From 14-2 sp963628035 (GTDB lineage: Bacteria; Bacillota; Clostridia; Lachnospirales; Lachnospiraceae), in the NCBI GenBank assembly GCA_963628035.1, contig CAVGED010000113.1:1-45413 (forward strand): a stretch of 45,413 nt of DNA, in the 5' to 3' direction. Each line of letters begins with the position of its first letter. Position 1 is the stretch's first letter. Shown in pieces: positions 35,029 through 43,366 of the stretch. The notes below the pieces were generated by a model. It saw only the letters and a list, made by a program, of their open reading frames with translations. It searched no databases and was not told where the DNA came from. A program made the translations under genes and the position numbers.

Positions 35029-38000
35029 TTATCTCGATACCTCGACCATTGTATATGCCTCTACGATATCCAACTCCTGGAAGTCATTAAAGCCATCAAA
35101 CACAAGACCGCATTCATAGCCGGCTCTCACTTCCTTCACATCATCCTTGAAGCGCTTTAAGGACGCCAGGCCTCCTTCAAACAACTGCTCGCCTTCCCGT
35201 GAGATGCGTACCTTGCAGTTTCTCTGGAACACACCATCCAGCACATAGGAGCCTGCGATGTTTCCGACACCGGAAGCCTTGAATATCTGACGGATTTCGG
35301 CGTGTCCGAGGATCTTCTCCTCGTAAACCGGATCCAGCATACCCTTCATGGCCGCCTCTACATCCTCGATGGCATTGTAGATGACCTTGTAGAGCCGCAT
35401 ATCCACACCTTCCCGCTCTGCGCTGGCCTTTGCCTGTACATCCGGCCGTACGTTGAAGCCGATGATGATCGCATTGGAGGCGGAAGCCAGACTGACATCG
35501 GACTCGTTGATCGCGCCCACGCCCGCATGGATGACCTTCACCACCACTTCTTCGTTGGACAGCTTCACCAGGCTCTGCTTCACTGCTTCCACGGAGCCCT
35601 GTACATCCGCCTTGACGATGATGTTCAGTTCCTTCACATTGCCGGACTGGATCTGTGTGAAGAGATCGTCCAGAGACATCTTGGCTTTGGTATCCTCCAA
35701 CAGTTTTTCCCTTCCCTGTGAAATAAATGTATCCGCAAAGCTTTTTGCTTCTTTTTCTGTTTCGGTAGACACAAACACCTCACCGGCATTGGGTACGTTA
35801 TTGAGACCAAGAATCTCCACCGGTGTGGAGGGGCCTGCCTCTTTCACGCGTCTGCCCTTATCATCAATCATGGCTCGAACCTTACCGTAGCAGCTTCCGG
35901 CTGCGATTGGCTGTCCGACCTTCAATGTACCCTTCTGCACAAGGACGGTAGCTACCGCACCGCGCCCCTTATCCAACTGAGCCTCGATAACAAGCCCTCT
36001 TGCATGACGTCTGGGATTGGCCTTCAGCTCACCGATCTCGGCTGTCAAAAGGATCATCTCCAGCAAAGTGTCGATCCCTTCATGTGTATGTGCGGAAACC
36101 GGTACGAAGATGGTGCTTCCGCCCCAGTCCTCCGGAATCAGTTCGTATTCGGAAAGCTCCTGCTTCACCCGCTCCACATTGGCGCTGGGCTTATCGATCT
36201 TGTTGATGGCTACGATGATATCTACGCCCGCAGCCTTGGCATGGCTGATGGCTTCCACCGTCTGTGGCATAACGCCGTCATCTGCCGCCACCACAAGGAT
36301 CGCGATATCCGTAGCATTGGCTCCACGCATACGCATGGCGGTAAACGCCTCATGTCCCGGTGTATCTAAGAATGTGATCTTCTCGCCGTTGCAGGTAACC
36401 ATATAAGCTCCGATATGCTGGGTAATACCGCCCGCTTCGCGGTCGATGACATGCGTGTCACGAATGGCATCCAGAAGCGAGGTTTTTCCGTGATCGACAT
36501 GGCCCATCACGCATACTACCGGCGGACGCTTCACCATCTTGCTCTCGTCCTCTTCGTCCTCCTTTAAGAGTTCTTCGATAACGTCAATCTTTTCCTCCAT
36601 CTCACAGATGCAGTTGAATTCCAGTGCGATCTCCTCTGCCTTCTCATAATCGATCTCCTGGTTCACAGTCACCATGATTCCCTGCAGGAAAAGCTTCTTC
36701 ACGATGGCGGAAGCCTGAACCTTCATGGCATCTGCCAGTTCCTTGATGGTCAGCTTCTCCGGCAAAGTAATGGTCCGAATCTCATCTTCCTTCTTCTCCA
36801 CCGGTGCCGGAGCCTGCTGCGGCTTCTTATGCTTCCCGGTAGTCTTCTCCAGATTCACCAGCCGCTCCTGCTTCTTCGGCCCCTTCGTCCTATCCCTTGT
36901 CTGCTTCTGGCTTACATTTCCGCGGCGGTTATCGCGAGATTCCTTCCTTGGCTCGTCGGCAACAATGGGAGCATTCTGATTCATTTTGTTGATTTCCTGC
37001 TCGAACCGATTTCTCTGCTCCTTCGGTCGGCTGCCGCCGACTCTCTGACCGTTCTTATCCGCCGGAACACGTGTACCGCCCGGCCGATTATTCTGGAAAT
37101 TACGGCTGCCGTTTCTATCACCCTCACTTCTGGGGCCTCTGTCACTGCCGAAACGATTCTGACCGCCTCTGTCCTGGCCTGCCGGACGATCGGAACGCAC
37201 GGGGCGATCCTGACCTGCTGCGCTTCCACTACGATATGGACGTTCCGGGCGATCCTGACCCGCTGCACTTCCGCTACGATACGGACGCTCCCCGCGATCT
37301 TGACCTGCTGCGCTTCCGCTACGATACGGACGTTCCGGGCGATCCTGACCCGCTGCACTTCCAGAACGATACGGACGTTCCATACGTTCTCCACGTTCCT
37401 GACGTTCCGGGCGATCCTGACCTGCCACACTTCCTGCACGTGACGGACGATCCTGGCCGGATGTACTTCCCGGACGCACGGGCCGTTCGCCAGCCGGACG
37501 TTCTACACGCTCCGAACGGGTCGGTCTGTCTTGATTTGCCGCCTTATCTGCCCCAGGCTTTCCTTCCCCGGTCTTCTTGACTACCGGCTTCTCCGGTGCC
37601 AGCACTCTTCCGGTATATTCGGGTCTTGGAGTCTCCACCGGCTTCTGAGGAACCTCCTGCTTGGTGATGGTCGGCTTATCGATTCCCAGGATCTTGTCAA
37701 ACTTCGCCTTAACTGCCTCTGCGCGCTCCGATGCAGATCTCTGGGGCTGCAGCGGCTCCTGCCGTCTCTGCTGTGCCATCCGCTGATTCTGCCCCTGGGG
37801 CTTTTGCGCCGATCTCTGACCCTGCCCCTGTCCTTGTGGTCTCGCTCCATCCGGACGGCCATTTCCCGGACGCTGTCCTCTCTGCCTGCGGTCACCGCCC
37901 ATTTTGCTGTTCTGCGGATTGAATACCGCCGTAATGCTTGACTTCTTCTTGGGCCGATCATCCGCCTTCACTTCTGCTTTTCCTTCCGGCTTTTTCTCTG

Positions 38001-38373
38001 TTCCGTCGGTTACTCCGGCATCCTTCTTGGCTTCCGGCTTAACAGTTGTCCCGGCGTCCGTCTTACCTTCCGCCTTGACCGCTGCCCCGGCGTCTGTCTT
38101 GCCTTCTGACTTAGCAGTTGCTCCGGCGTCTGTCTTGCCTTCCGCCTTGGTTGCTGCCTTGCTTTCCGACTTTTTTTCGGCCGATTTCGTCTCTGCTTTT
38201 TCAGACGGCTTTCCCTGAGCAGAGAAACGCGCCTTCACCATTCCGGCCACATCTTCCTCCACAGAGCTTGATGCTGATTTTACTTCTATATTTTTTTCGG
38301 TTAAAAATTGGATCACATCCTTTGACTGTACTTCCAATTCTTTTGCCAGTGCATGTATTCTGACTTTTGCCAT
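35029..38373 (-). CDS. infB: Translation initiation factor IF-2, with long repetitive N-terminal extension
   Basis: 1114 residues, longer than the ~720-890 usual. The IF2 N-terminal module (VRIHALAKELEVQSKDVIQFL) is followed by ~500 residues of low-complexity Lys/Ala, Gln/Arg and Arg/Gly/Ser sequence with two repeat arrays, a second IF2_N module (~530-585), then the GTPase: GHVDHGKT (624-631), DTPGH (670-674), NKID (724-727), and domains II-IV. It places initiator tRNA on the 30S subunit. GGAGGT lies 8 nt before the ATG at 38373, deciding the start. Confidence 0.97.
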   Translation of the reverse strand: MAKVRIHALAKELEVQSKDVIQFLTEKNIEVKSASSSVEEDVAGMVKARFSAQGKPSEKAETKSAEKKSESKAATKAEGKTDAGATAKSEGKTDAGAAVKAEGKTDAGTTVKPEAKKDAGVTDGTEKKPEGKAEVKADDRPKKKSSITAVFNPQNSKMGGDRRQRGQRPGNGRPDGARPQGQGQGQRSAQKPQGQNQRMAQQRRQEPLQPQRSASERAEAVKAKFDKILGIDKPTITKQEVPQKPVETPRPEYTGRVLAPEKPVVKKTGEGKPGADKAANQDRPTRSERVERPAGERPVRPGSTSGQDRPSRAGSVAGQDRPERQERGERMERPYRSGSAAGQDRPERPYRSGSAAGQDRGERPYRSGSAAGQDRPERPYRSGSAAGQDRPVRSDRPAGQDRGGQNRFGSDRGPRSEGDRNGSRNFQNNRPGGTRVPADKNGQRVGGSRPKEQRNRFEQEINKMNQNAPIVADEPRKESRDNRRGNVSQKQTRDRTKGPKKQERLVNLEKTTGKHKKPQQAPAPVEKKEDEIRTITLPEKLTIKELADAMKVQASAIVKKLFLQGIMVTVNQEIDYEKAEEIALEFNCICEMEEKIDVIEELLKEDEEDESKMVKRPPVVCVMGHVDHGKTSLLDAIRDTHVIDREAGGITQHIGAYMVTCNGEKITFLDTPGHEAFTAMRMRGANATDIAILVVAADDGVMPQTVEAISHAKAAGVDIIVAINKIDKPSANVERVKQELSEYELIPEDWGGSTIFVPVSAHTHEGIDTLLEMILLTAEIGELKANPRRHARGLVIEAQLDKGRGAVATVLVQKGTLKVGQPIAAGSCYGKVRAMIDDKGRRVKEAGPSTPVEILGLNNVPNAGEVFVSTETEKEAKSFADTFISQGREKLLEDTKAKMSLDDLFTQIQSGNVKELNIIVKADVQGSVEAVKQSLVKLSNEEVVVKVIHAGVGAINESDVSLASASNAIIIGFNVRPDVQAKASAEREGVDMRLYKVIYNAIEDVEAAMKGMLDPVYEEKILGHAEIRQIFKASGVGNIAGSYVLDGVFQRNCKVRISREGEQLFEGGLASLKRFKDDVKEVRAGYECGLVFDGFNDFQELDIVEAYTMVEVSR
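37198..37377 (-). repeat. Four 45-bp in-frame repeats in infB
   Basis: Four consecutive copies of a 15-residue unit, RPYRSGSAAGQDRPE (with PE/GE/PE/PV endings), cover residues 333-392. At DNA level the CCCGCTGCAC and CCTGCTGCGC versions alternate, suggesting duplication of a 90-bp two-unit block. Confidence 0.85.
38035..38142 (-). repeat. Three 36-bp in-frame repeats in infB
   Basis: Three copies of a 12-residue unit EGKTDAG(A/T)xxK(S/A/P), followed by a fourth partial copy (EAKKDAG), in the Lys/Ala-rich part of the IF-2 N-terminal extension. Confidence 0.8.
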
Positions 38374-38387
38374 ACTTACTACCTCCA

Positions 38388-38708
38388 TTATTCAGTTGTT
38401 CTGTCATTGATAAGTTTCGCTTCCAGAGTTCTGGAAAATCCTTCGTCCATTACTGCCAGCGAGGCACGGAATTGCTTGCCGATGGCGTGCCCCAAATCCT
38501 CCATCTCGGCATATTCGTACATAGGCACCCGATAAAAAGAACACATATTTCGGAACATCTTTTTGGTGTTAGCCGATGCGTCCGATGCCACGATCACTAA
38601 AAATGCCTGGTGGGATTTCACTGCCTTTTCTGTTGAAAATTCTCCGCTGGCGATCTTTCCCGCCTTCGCGGCCAACCCCAGCAGCGACAGTATTCTATCT
38701 TGTCTCAA
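38388..38708 (-). CDS. ylxQ: L7Ae/L30e/S12e-family RNA-binding protein YlxQ
   Basis: 106 residues. The L7Ae fold signature is visible: LLGLAAKAGKIASGE, LVIVASDASANTKK, and VMDEGFSRTLEAKL. YlxQ binds kink-turn-type RNA, with an unclear cellular role. The initiation codon is TTG at 38708, overlapping the ylxR stop by 3 bp; the AAAGGAG upstream lies within ylxR. It sits 14 bp before infB, the conserved Firmicute position. Confidence 0.9.
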   Translation of the reverse strand: MRQDRILSLLGLAAKAGKIASGEFSTEKAVKSHQAFLVIVASDASANTKKMFRNMCSFYRVPMYEYAEMEDLGHAIGKQFRASLAVMDEGFSRTLEAKLINDRTTE

Positions 38709-38968
38709 CGATTCCCCATCTCCTTTGTCATGATATCCAGAAGCTCACTTGGTATGGCAGTCTTTAAGGAGCGTTCCAGCCCACGATTTTTTGCTGCCAG
38801 CTTCAGGCATTCCGGATTCGGACAGATATATGCGCCCCGTCCGTTCTTCTTCCCGGTAGTGTCCAGCAGGATCTCATCCTCTGCTGTTTTGATGACGCGG
38901 AACATTTCCTTCTTCGGCTTCATCTCTCCACAGCCAACGCACTGGCGCACGGGAATTTTTTTATTCAT
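38705..38968 (-). CDS. ylxR: YlxR family RNA-binding protein
   Basis: 87 residues starting MNKKIPVRQCVGCGEMKPKKEMFRVI, with the second conserved block GRGAYICPNPECLKLAAK. YlxR (DUF448) proteins bind RNA and, in some clostridia, RNase P RNA. The start at 38968 overlaps the nusA stop by 8 bp and has AGGAAGGA upstream; the same frame extends 51 codons further into nusA, but that part is out-of-frame nusA sequence. Confidence 0.92.
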   Translation of the reverse strand: MNKKIPVRQCVGCGEMKPKKEMFRVIKTAEDEILLDTTGKKNGRGAYICPNPECLKLAAKNRGLERSLKTAIPSELLDIMTKEMGNR

Positions 38969-40124
38969 TTTCGTATCCTTCCTCATAATACTCGGACTCT
39001 TCGGAATATTCAGGATCTTCATAATACTCATCCTCATACTCGTCATCGTAGTCCTCATATTCATTCTCATAATCCAGAAGATCTCCTGCCTCCCTGGCCT
39101 GGGTCTCACTCTTAATGTCAATCTTAAATCCGGTAAGCCGGGCAGCCAGTCTTGCGTTCTGTCCCTCCTTGCCGATAGCCAGAGACAACTGATAATCGGG
39201 AACTACAACCTTTGCAGTCTTCTCCTCCGCATCTGCGATAACGGAGATTACCTTTGCCGGGCTTAATGCATTCTCGATGAGCATAGCGGGATTCTCATTC
39301 CAGCAGATGATATCGATCTTCTCACCCCGCAGCTCGTCAACAATGGCATTGACTCTTGCGCCGTTCATACCAACGCAGGCACCCACCGGATCCACGTCAG
39401 GATCGTTGCTCCACACGGCGATCTTGGTGCGGTTTCCGGCCTCTCTGGCGATGCTCTTGATCTCTACGATGCCCTCGCGCACTTCAGTCACTTCCGACTC
39501 AAACAGCCGCTTTACCAGCTCCGGATGCGTACGGGAAACCAGAATCTTCGGTCCCTTGGAGGTAGATTTCACTTCCAATACATACACTTTGATACGCTCG
39601 TTTGGACGGAACACCTCACCCCGAACCTGCTCGTTCTCATTTAAAATAGCGTCTGCTTTGCCAAGGTTGATGCTGATGTTGCGCCCAAGATTCCGCTGCA
39701 CGATACCGGTCACGACATCGCGCTCCTTGCTGTAATACTGATCAAACAGCACCTTCCGCTCCTCTTCGCGGATCTTCTGCAGAATCACGTTCTTAGCATT
39801 CTGAGTGGCAATACGTCCGAATTCCTTGGACTTCACCTCGATATTTACAACATCGCCAAGCTCATACTTGGAATCGATCATCTTCGCGTTCGCCAGACTG
39901 ATCTCCAGTGCGTTGTCCGTAACCTCTTCCACCACGGTTTTCTCCTGGTATACGTGATACTCACAGGTCTCATGGTTCATATCCACCCGGATATTATCCG
40001 ACTTGCCAAAGTGATTCTTGCATGCGGTGATCAGCGAATTCTCAATGGCTTCCAGCAGGGTTTCCTTGCTGACGTTCTTCTCCTTTTCCAATATATTTAA
40101 CGCCTCTAATAACTCATTGTTCAT
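38961..40124 (-). CDS. nusA: Transcription termination/antitermination factor NusA
   Basis: 387 residues: N-terminal RNA polymerase-binding domain (to ~125), S1 domain (~135-200, GIVQRNLGRNISINLG), and tandem KH domains (ACVGMNGARVNAIVDELRGEKIDI; LAIGKEGQNARLAARLTG). The final ~45 residues are an unusually acidic Tyr/Glu/Asp tail (EYEDYDDEYEDEYYEDPE and on). It lies 48 bp after rimP in the standard order. Confidence 0.96.
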   Translation of the reverse strand: MNNELLEALNILEKEKNVSKETLLEAIENSLITACKNHFGKSDNIRVDMNHETCEYHVYQEKTVVEEVTDNALEISLANAKMIDSKYELGDVVNIEVKSKEFGRIATQNAKNVILQKIREEERKVLFDQYYSKERDVVTGIVQRNLGRNISINLGKADAILNENEQVRGEVFRPNERIKVYVLEVKSTSKGPKILVSRTHPELVKRLFESEVTEVREGIVEIKSIAREAGNRTKIAVWSNDPDVDPVGACVGMNGARVNAIVDELRGEKIDIICWNENPAMLIENALSPAKVISVIADAEEKTAKVVVPDYQLSLAIGKEGQNARLAARLTGFKIDIKSETQAREAGDLLDYENEYEDYDDEYEDEYYEDPEYSEESEYYEEGYENE

Positions 40125-40172
40125 TTTCTTTATCCTCCTTCATTCTGATGGTTATTTTGTGCGATATTCTAT

Positions 40173-40640
40173 CTAAAGTAACAGTGCCAGACGGATCAGT
40201 GCAATATCTTCCCTGGCAAAGACTAATTCCGTTCCATCCTCCGTCTCGATGGTTACCGTATCCGCGTCATACGCTTTTAGAATCCCGTAAAACTCCTTTT
40301 CCCGGTTGATGGCCCGGTATGTGCGGATCTCTAATTCCTTGCCCATGCTCCTGATATAATCCTTCTCTTTCTTCAGGGGCCGGCCAAGCCCAGGTGAGCT
40401 TACCTCAAAGATATAGGATTCCTCAATATAATCCTCAATATCCAGAATGTCACTCATTCTGCGGCTCACCGCTTCACAGTCATCCACGGTAATCCCGCCT
40501 TCCTTATCAATGTAGGCGCGCAGATACATATTGCCGCCCTCCTTCACATACTCCACATCCACAAGCTCAAATCCAAGCTCCTCAAGGATGGGGCGCAGCA
40601 GTTCCTCTGTGCGCTGCTCGTACAGCTCTCGTTTTGTCAT
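40173..40640 (-). CDS. rimP: Ribosome maturation factor RimP
   Basis: 155 residues from the ATG at 40640. It shows the RimP pattern: RPILEELGFELVDVEYVKEGGNMYLRAYIDKEGGITVDDCE and the FEVSSPGLGRPLK motif, then an SH3-like C-terminal domain. It is needed for 30S assembly. AAAGGTG precedes the ATG; the 24-codon upstream extension would read through the leader hairpin and is rejected. It is the first gene of the nusA-infB operon. Confidence 0.95.
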   Translation of the reverse strand: MTKRELYEQRTEELLRPILEELGFELVDVEYVKEGGNMYLRAYIDKEGGITVDDCEAVSRRMSDILDIEDYIEESYIFEVSSPGLGRPLKKEKDYIRSMGKELEIRTYRAINREKEFYGILKAYDADTVTIETEDGTELVFAREDIALIRLALLL

Positions 40641-40685
40641 TGTCACACCTTTCTTTCTGCAGTATGGATACCCCCTACATAAAAG

Positions 40686-40711
40686 TGAGAGTGGACCGCT
40701 GCCCACTCTCA
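40686..40711 (-). promoter_or_regulatory. Leader hairpin upstream of rimP
   Basis: A perfect 9-bp stem TGAGAGTGG/CCACTCTCA with an 8-nt loop, about 29 nt after the -10 box and 46 nt before the rimP start. Only a short CTTTTA follows, so it could be a weak attenuator, an RNA stabiliser or a protein-binding hairpin. Autoregulation of nusA operons makes the site notable. Confidence 0.6.
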
Positions 40712-40739
40712 TTCTCTAGCCTATCTTGTTGTCTACTAC

Positions 40740-40768
40740 ATGATACCACTATTTTTTACCATTTGCAA
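40740..40768 (-). promoter_or_regulatory. Promoter of the rimP-nusA-infB operon
   Basis: -35 TTGCAA (40763-40768), 17-bp spacer, -10 TATCAT (40740-40745), about 100 bp before rimP and immediately behind the lipoprotein gene. Confidence 0.7.
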
Positions 40769-40788
40769 GTCTTTTTTTATTTTAACAG

Positions 40789-41454
40789 TTACTCCATCCC
40801 CTGAATGACATCAATATCAAACAGAAGACTCTCCAATCCGTAAAGTTCATCCTCATTCGGCTCATACTCATTGTCGCTGTTCAGTTCCACGTGAACGGTG
40901 GTGCTGGCCTCATCCGCATAATCCGGATCCTCCAACGCTTCCTTCATGCAGTCCTTTAATATCGTGAATATAGTCTCATACATCTCCTCTTCCGTGGGAG
41001 CTTCATTCTCGTCCATATTCAACCACTCCTCCGAAAGGGTGTTCAGCTTCTCCTGATAAGAAGCAAAAGCAGGCTCAAAAATCTTCATCTGCCTATAGGA
41101 AACCGTCACCACATAGGAATTATCCTCCTGCTTCTCAGCTTCGCCCACCGTATAATCAGCCTTCTTAAACATATCTGCAAATACTGCACGGTATTCCGCC
41201 TGCAGCTCTTCTGACATGTTAGCCTCTTCCACCAGCTGTGCAAGTTCTGCGTCCAGCCCGGATTCATACAGAGCCTCCGCCTCTTCCTTCGTTCCAATCT
41301 TCTGCTTCACGATCCCAGTGGAATCATTCTTATAAGAATTATCCATCAACGCCTTGATATATGCGCTGGCGTCAAAAGAACTTCCACATCCAGCAAACAG
41401 GCCGGTAAACAGCACTGCCGCCAATAATACTGCAATTCGTTTCATTCGCTTCAT
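40789..41454 (-). CDS. Putative lipoprotein, function unknown
   Basis: 221 residues. The signal peptide ends with a lipobox (FTGLFAGC; lipidated Cys 23). The mature part is helical and acidic with DUF5105-like features (YIKALMDNSYKNDSTGI; VVTVSYRQMKIF), a set seen in Clostridia lipoproteins without a known role. GGAGGA precedes the ATG. It is transcribed alone from a promoter at 41505-41533, ahead of the rimP promoter. Confidence 0.8.
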   Translation of the reverse strand: MKRMKRIAVLLAAVLFTGLFAGCGSSFDASAYIKALMDNSYKNDSTGIVKQKIGTKEEAEALYESGLDAELAQLVEEANMSEELQAEYRAVFADMFKKADYTVGEAEKQEDNSYVVTVSYRQMKIFEPAFASYQEKLNTLSEEWLNMDENEAPTEEEMYETIFTILKDCMKEALEDPDYADEASTTVHVELNSDNEYEPNEDELYGLESLLFDIDVIQGME

Positions 41455-41504
41455 TTTCTCTTCCTCCTTCGCGGCTACACAATATGTGATCGCTCATGAA
41501 TGAG

Positions 41505-41533
41505 ATTATACTACAATTGCCTGGCGGTGGCAA
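41505..41533 (-). promoter_or_regulatory. Promoter of the lipoprotein gene
   Basis: -35 TTGCCA (41528-41533), 17-bp spacer, -10 TATAAT (41505-41510). The rest of the spacer to the ATPase gene (41534-41713) shows only a weak TTTCG/CGAAA hairpin and nothing I can name. Confidence 0.7.
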
Positions 41534-41713
41534 GGAAATCTTTTATGGGTGATAGTGTCAATTTTTTGTAGGAATCATAGTGGCAGAAACTGCCCGGAAT
41601 GTGTCAGACATACATTAGCCCGCCTTCTTCCTCCACTATGTTTCCATTTCGCATATAAATTTGTGTGTTTCGTTTTCAAGCGAAATATACGGTATAAAAT
41701 AATCTGCCTGTTA

Positions 41714-43051
41714 TTACCATCCCATTTCATGGGTCACATATTCTTTCAATCTAAAGATTACATACAAAGGAATGTTCCATATATGTGTATCACCATCCAT
41801 ATTATCACCTACATTTTTTAATGAAGTCTTTACCCCCATCTTGGGATGATATCTATTGCAAAACAAATGCAGACTTTTGGCCTTGGTATTATCCGCAGAT
41901 TTTACCTCGATAGGGAGAAGTATTCCCTCATAGTCCGAAATAAAATCTATTTCCGCATCAGCTTTTGTTCTCCAAAAATAGGTATCAACTCCCATGCATT
42001 TCAACTGGGTCATAACATAGTTTTCTGTTAACGCACCTTTGAAATGAATATAAGAAGCATCCCCTTCTAAAATAGTCCTGTAATTTACATTTGATTTCCT
42101 TCTGAGAAGCCCTACATCAGACATGTATACCTTAAAATACATACTGTCTGCCATTCCTGAGAGCGGAAGTTCCGGTGTCGCCACCATATTCAACTTATAA
42201 GCAATTCCTGCATTTACAAGCCATTCCAAGGCATCTTCCAAATCCTTTGCTCTAGCTCCCTGCTTTACGTGGGAGAATATAAATTTATTGTTATCCTTCG
42301 CTATCTGAGAAGGAATGGCATCCCAAATAAGTCGTACTTTTGTAGCTGTTTCCGGTGTCGTATGCTTTCCAAAATCGTCGGCGTAGTCCTTCAAGATTCT
42401 ATCCTGGACTTCTTCCACCTCACTATAATCATGAGTATCTATCCAGGTTTGCACGACTTCTGGCATTCCTCCAACGATATAATAATTTTTCAAATATTTT
42501 TCCAATGGCACAGTATAAAGTTCCGGTATTTCTCGTTCAAACTGCAGTTTATTTACTCCGTTAATATATTTTTCGCCACCATCCGCAATGACAAATTCTT
42601 CGAAGCTCATAGGATGCATCTCAATTCGATCCACCTTACCTACCGGGAAAGAGATTCCTTCTTTTCGAAGCGCTACTCCCAACAGGGAGCCTGCTGCGAT
42701 AACATGAAGTTCGGGTATATTTTCACAAAAATACTTGAGCGACTGGATTGCACGTGGACAATCCTGAATCTCATCCAAAACTACTAACGTCTTCCCCGGA
42801 ACTATTTTCTTCCCATAAGCCACGCTTCCAAGTTCATCCAAAATTCTATCAACGTTAAAGTCAAAATCAAAGACAGATTGCAACCCGGTATTTCCATCAA
42901 AATTAAAATATGCGGTATCTTCAAATTCGTTTTTTCCAAATTCTCGTATAAGGTATGTTTTACCGCACTGACGAACACCTGTCATCAATAGAGGCTTTCT
43001 ATTCTTTTTCTCTTTCCATTTAAGCAACTTATTTAATGTTTTACGTTCCAT
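41714..43051 (-). CDS. AAA ATPase with C-terminal DUF4143 (PD-(D/E)XK-like) domain
   Basis: 445 residues. The N-terminal ATPase has Walker A GVRQCGKTYLI, Walker B LVVLDEIQD and sensor IAAGSLLGVAL; the C-terminal DUF4143 domain contains a PD-(D/E)XK-like DAEIDFI...LPIEVKSAD. This COG1373 family is common and multicopy; its role is unproven. The ATG at 43051 follows AAGGGTGAG at 10 nt, so the 16-codon longer frame is rejected. Base composition is clearly more AT-rich than the neighbours, and it lies at the 3' side of a tRNA gene in an otherwise conserved neighbourhood, suggesting acquisition by transfer. Confidence 0.88.
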   Translation of the reverse strand: MERKTLNKLLKWKEKKNRKPLLMTGVRQCGKTYLIREFGKNEFEDTAYFNFDGNTGLQSVFDFDFNVDRILDELGSVAYGKKIVPGKTLVVLDEIQDCPRAIQSLKYFCENIPELHVIAAGSLLGVALRKEGISFPVGKVDRIEMHPMSFEEFVIADGGEKYINGVNKLQFEREIPELYTVPLEKYLKNYYIVGGMPEVVQTWIDTHDYSEVEEVQDRILKDYADDFGKHTTPETATKVRLIWDAIPSQIAKDNNKFIFSHVKQGARAKDLEDALEWLVNAGIAYKLNMVATPELPLSGMADSMYFKVYMSDVGLLRRKSNVNYRTILEGDASYIHFKGALTENYVMTQLKCMGVDTYFWRTKADAEIDFISDYEGILLPIEVKSADNTKAKSLHLFCNRYHPKMGVKTSLKNVGDNMDGDTHIWNIPLYVIFRLKEYVTHEMGW

Positions 43052-43089
43052 ATGCGCACTCACCCTTCGATAACAGTTTCTTTGATAAG

Positions 43090-43095
43090 AGTGTA
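43090..43095 (-). promoter_or_regulatory. Possible -10 box of the AAA/DUF4143 gene
   Basis: TACACT on the minus strand, 38 bp before the start codon. The -35 position 17 bp upstream (TAGCTT) is poor, so activator help from the upstream repeats is conceivable. Confidence 0.35.
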
Positions 43096-43127
43096 GCATA
43101 TTTGTAAAAAAAAAGCTATCACTATTT

Positions 43128-43177
43128 TTGCGTTTTTCAACCGAAAAAATGTATTTCAGTTGCGTTTTTCGACCGAA
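43128..43177 (-). repeat. Direct repeat of an 18-mer upstream of the AAA/DUF4143 gene
   Basis: Minus strand TTCGGTYGAAAAACGCAA occurs at 43160-43177 and 43128-43145, one mismatch apart and 32 bp centre to centre, i.e. about three helical turns on the same DNA face. It lies just upstream of the possible -10 box and looks like an operator or activator site. Confidence 0.7.
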
Positions 43178-43266
43178 TCATATTTTCAAGGTCTTCCTGG
43201 CCAAGACCGGAATGACACCATCGCAATTTCGGAAAAGCCGGAAACCAAGGTAGGCCACATGCATTG

Positions 43267-43283
43267 AACTATATGCTATAGTT
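43267..43283. repeat. Short inverted repeat
   Basis: AACTATA and TATAGTT flank TGC (7-bp arms). It lies between the tRNA terminator and the 18-mer repeats. It could be a regulator site or incidental. Confidence 0.45.
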
Positions 43284-43288
43284 ATCCC

Positions 43289-43344
43289 AAAAAAAACACC
43301 CGAAAACCTATTACTATCAAGGCTTTCCGGCATTCTTTCGGGTT
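43289..43344 (-). terminator. Terminator of the tRNA-Glu gene
   Basis: The minus strand has ACCCGAAA pairing with TTTTCGGGT over a long, internally looped stem (inner AAAGCCT/AGGTTTT), followed by eight T (43289-43296). Confidence 0.8.
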
Positions 43345-43366
43345 GGGCTATTCAATTTGAATAGAG

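Noticed and set aside
37198..37377. Possible CRISPR array (regular repeats)
   Set aside because: Repeats are contiguous 45-bp units in frame inside infB with no unique spacers; they are protein repeats.
36829..37443. Repetitive plus- and minus-strand alternative frames over the infB repeat array
   Set aside because: They only reflect the 45-bp infB repeats read in other frames. The IF-2 frame is continuous and conserved.
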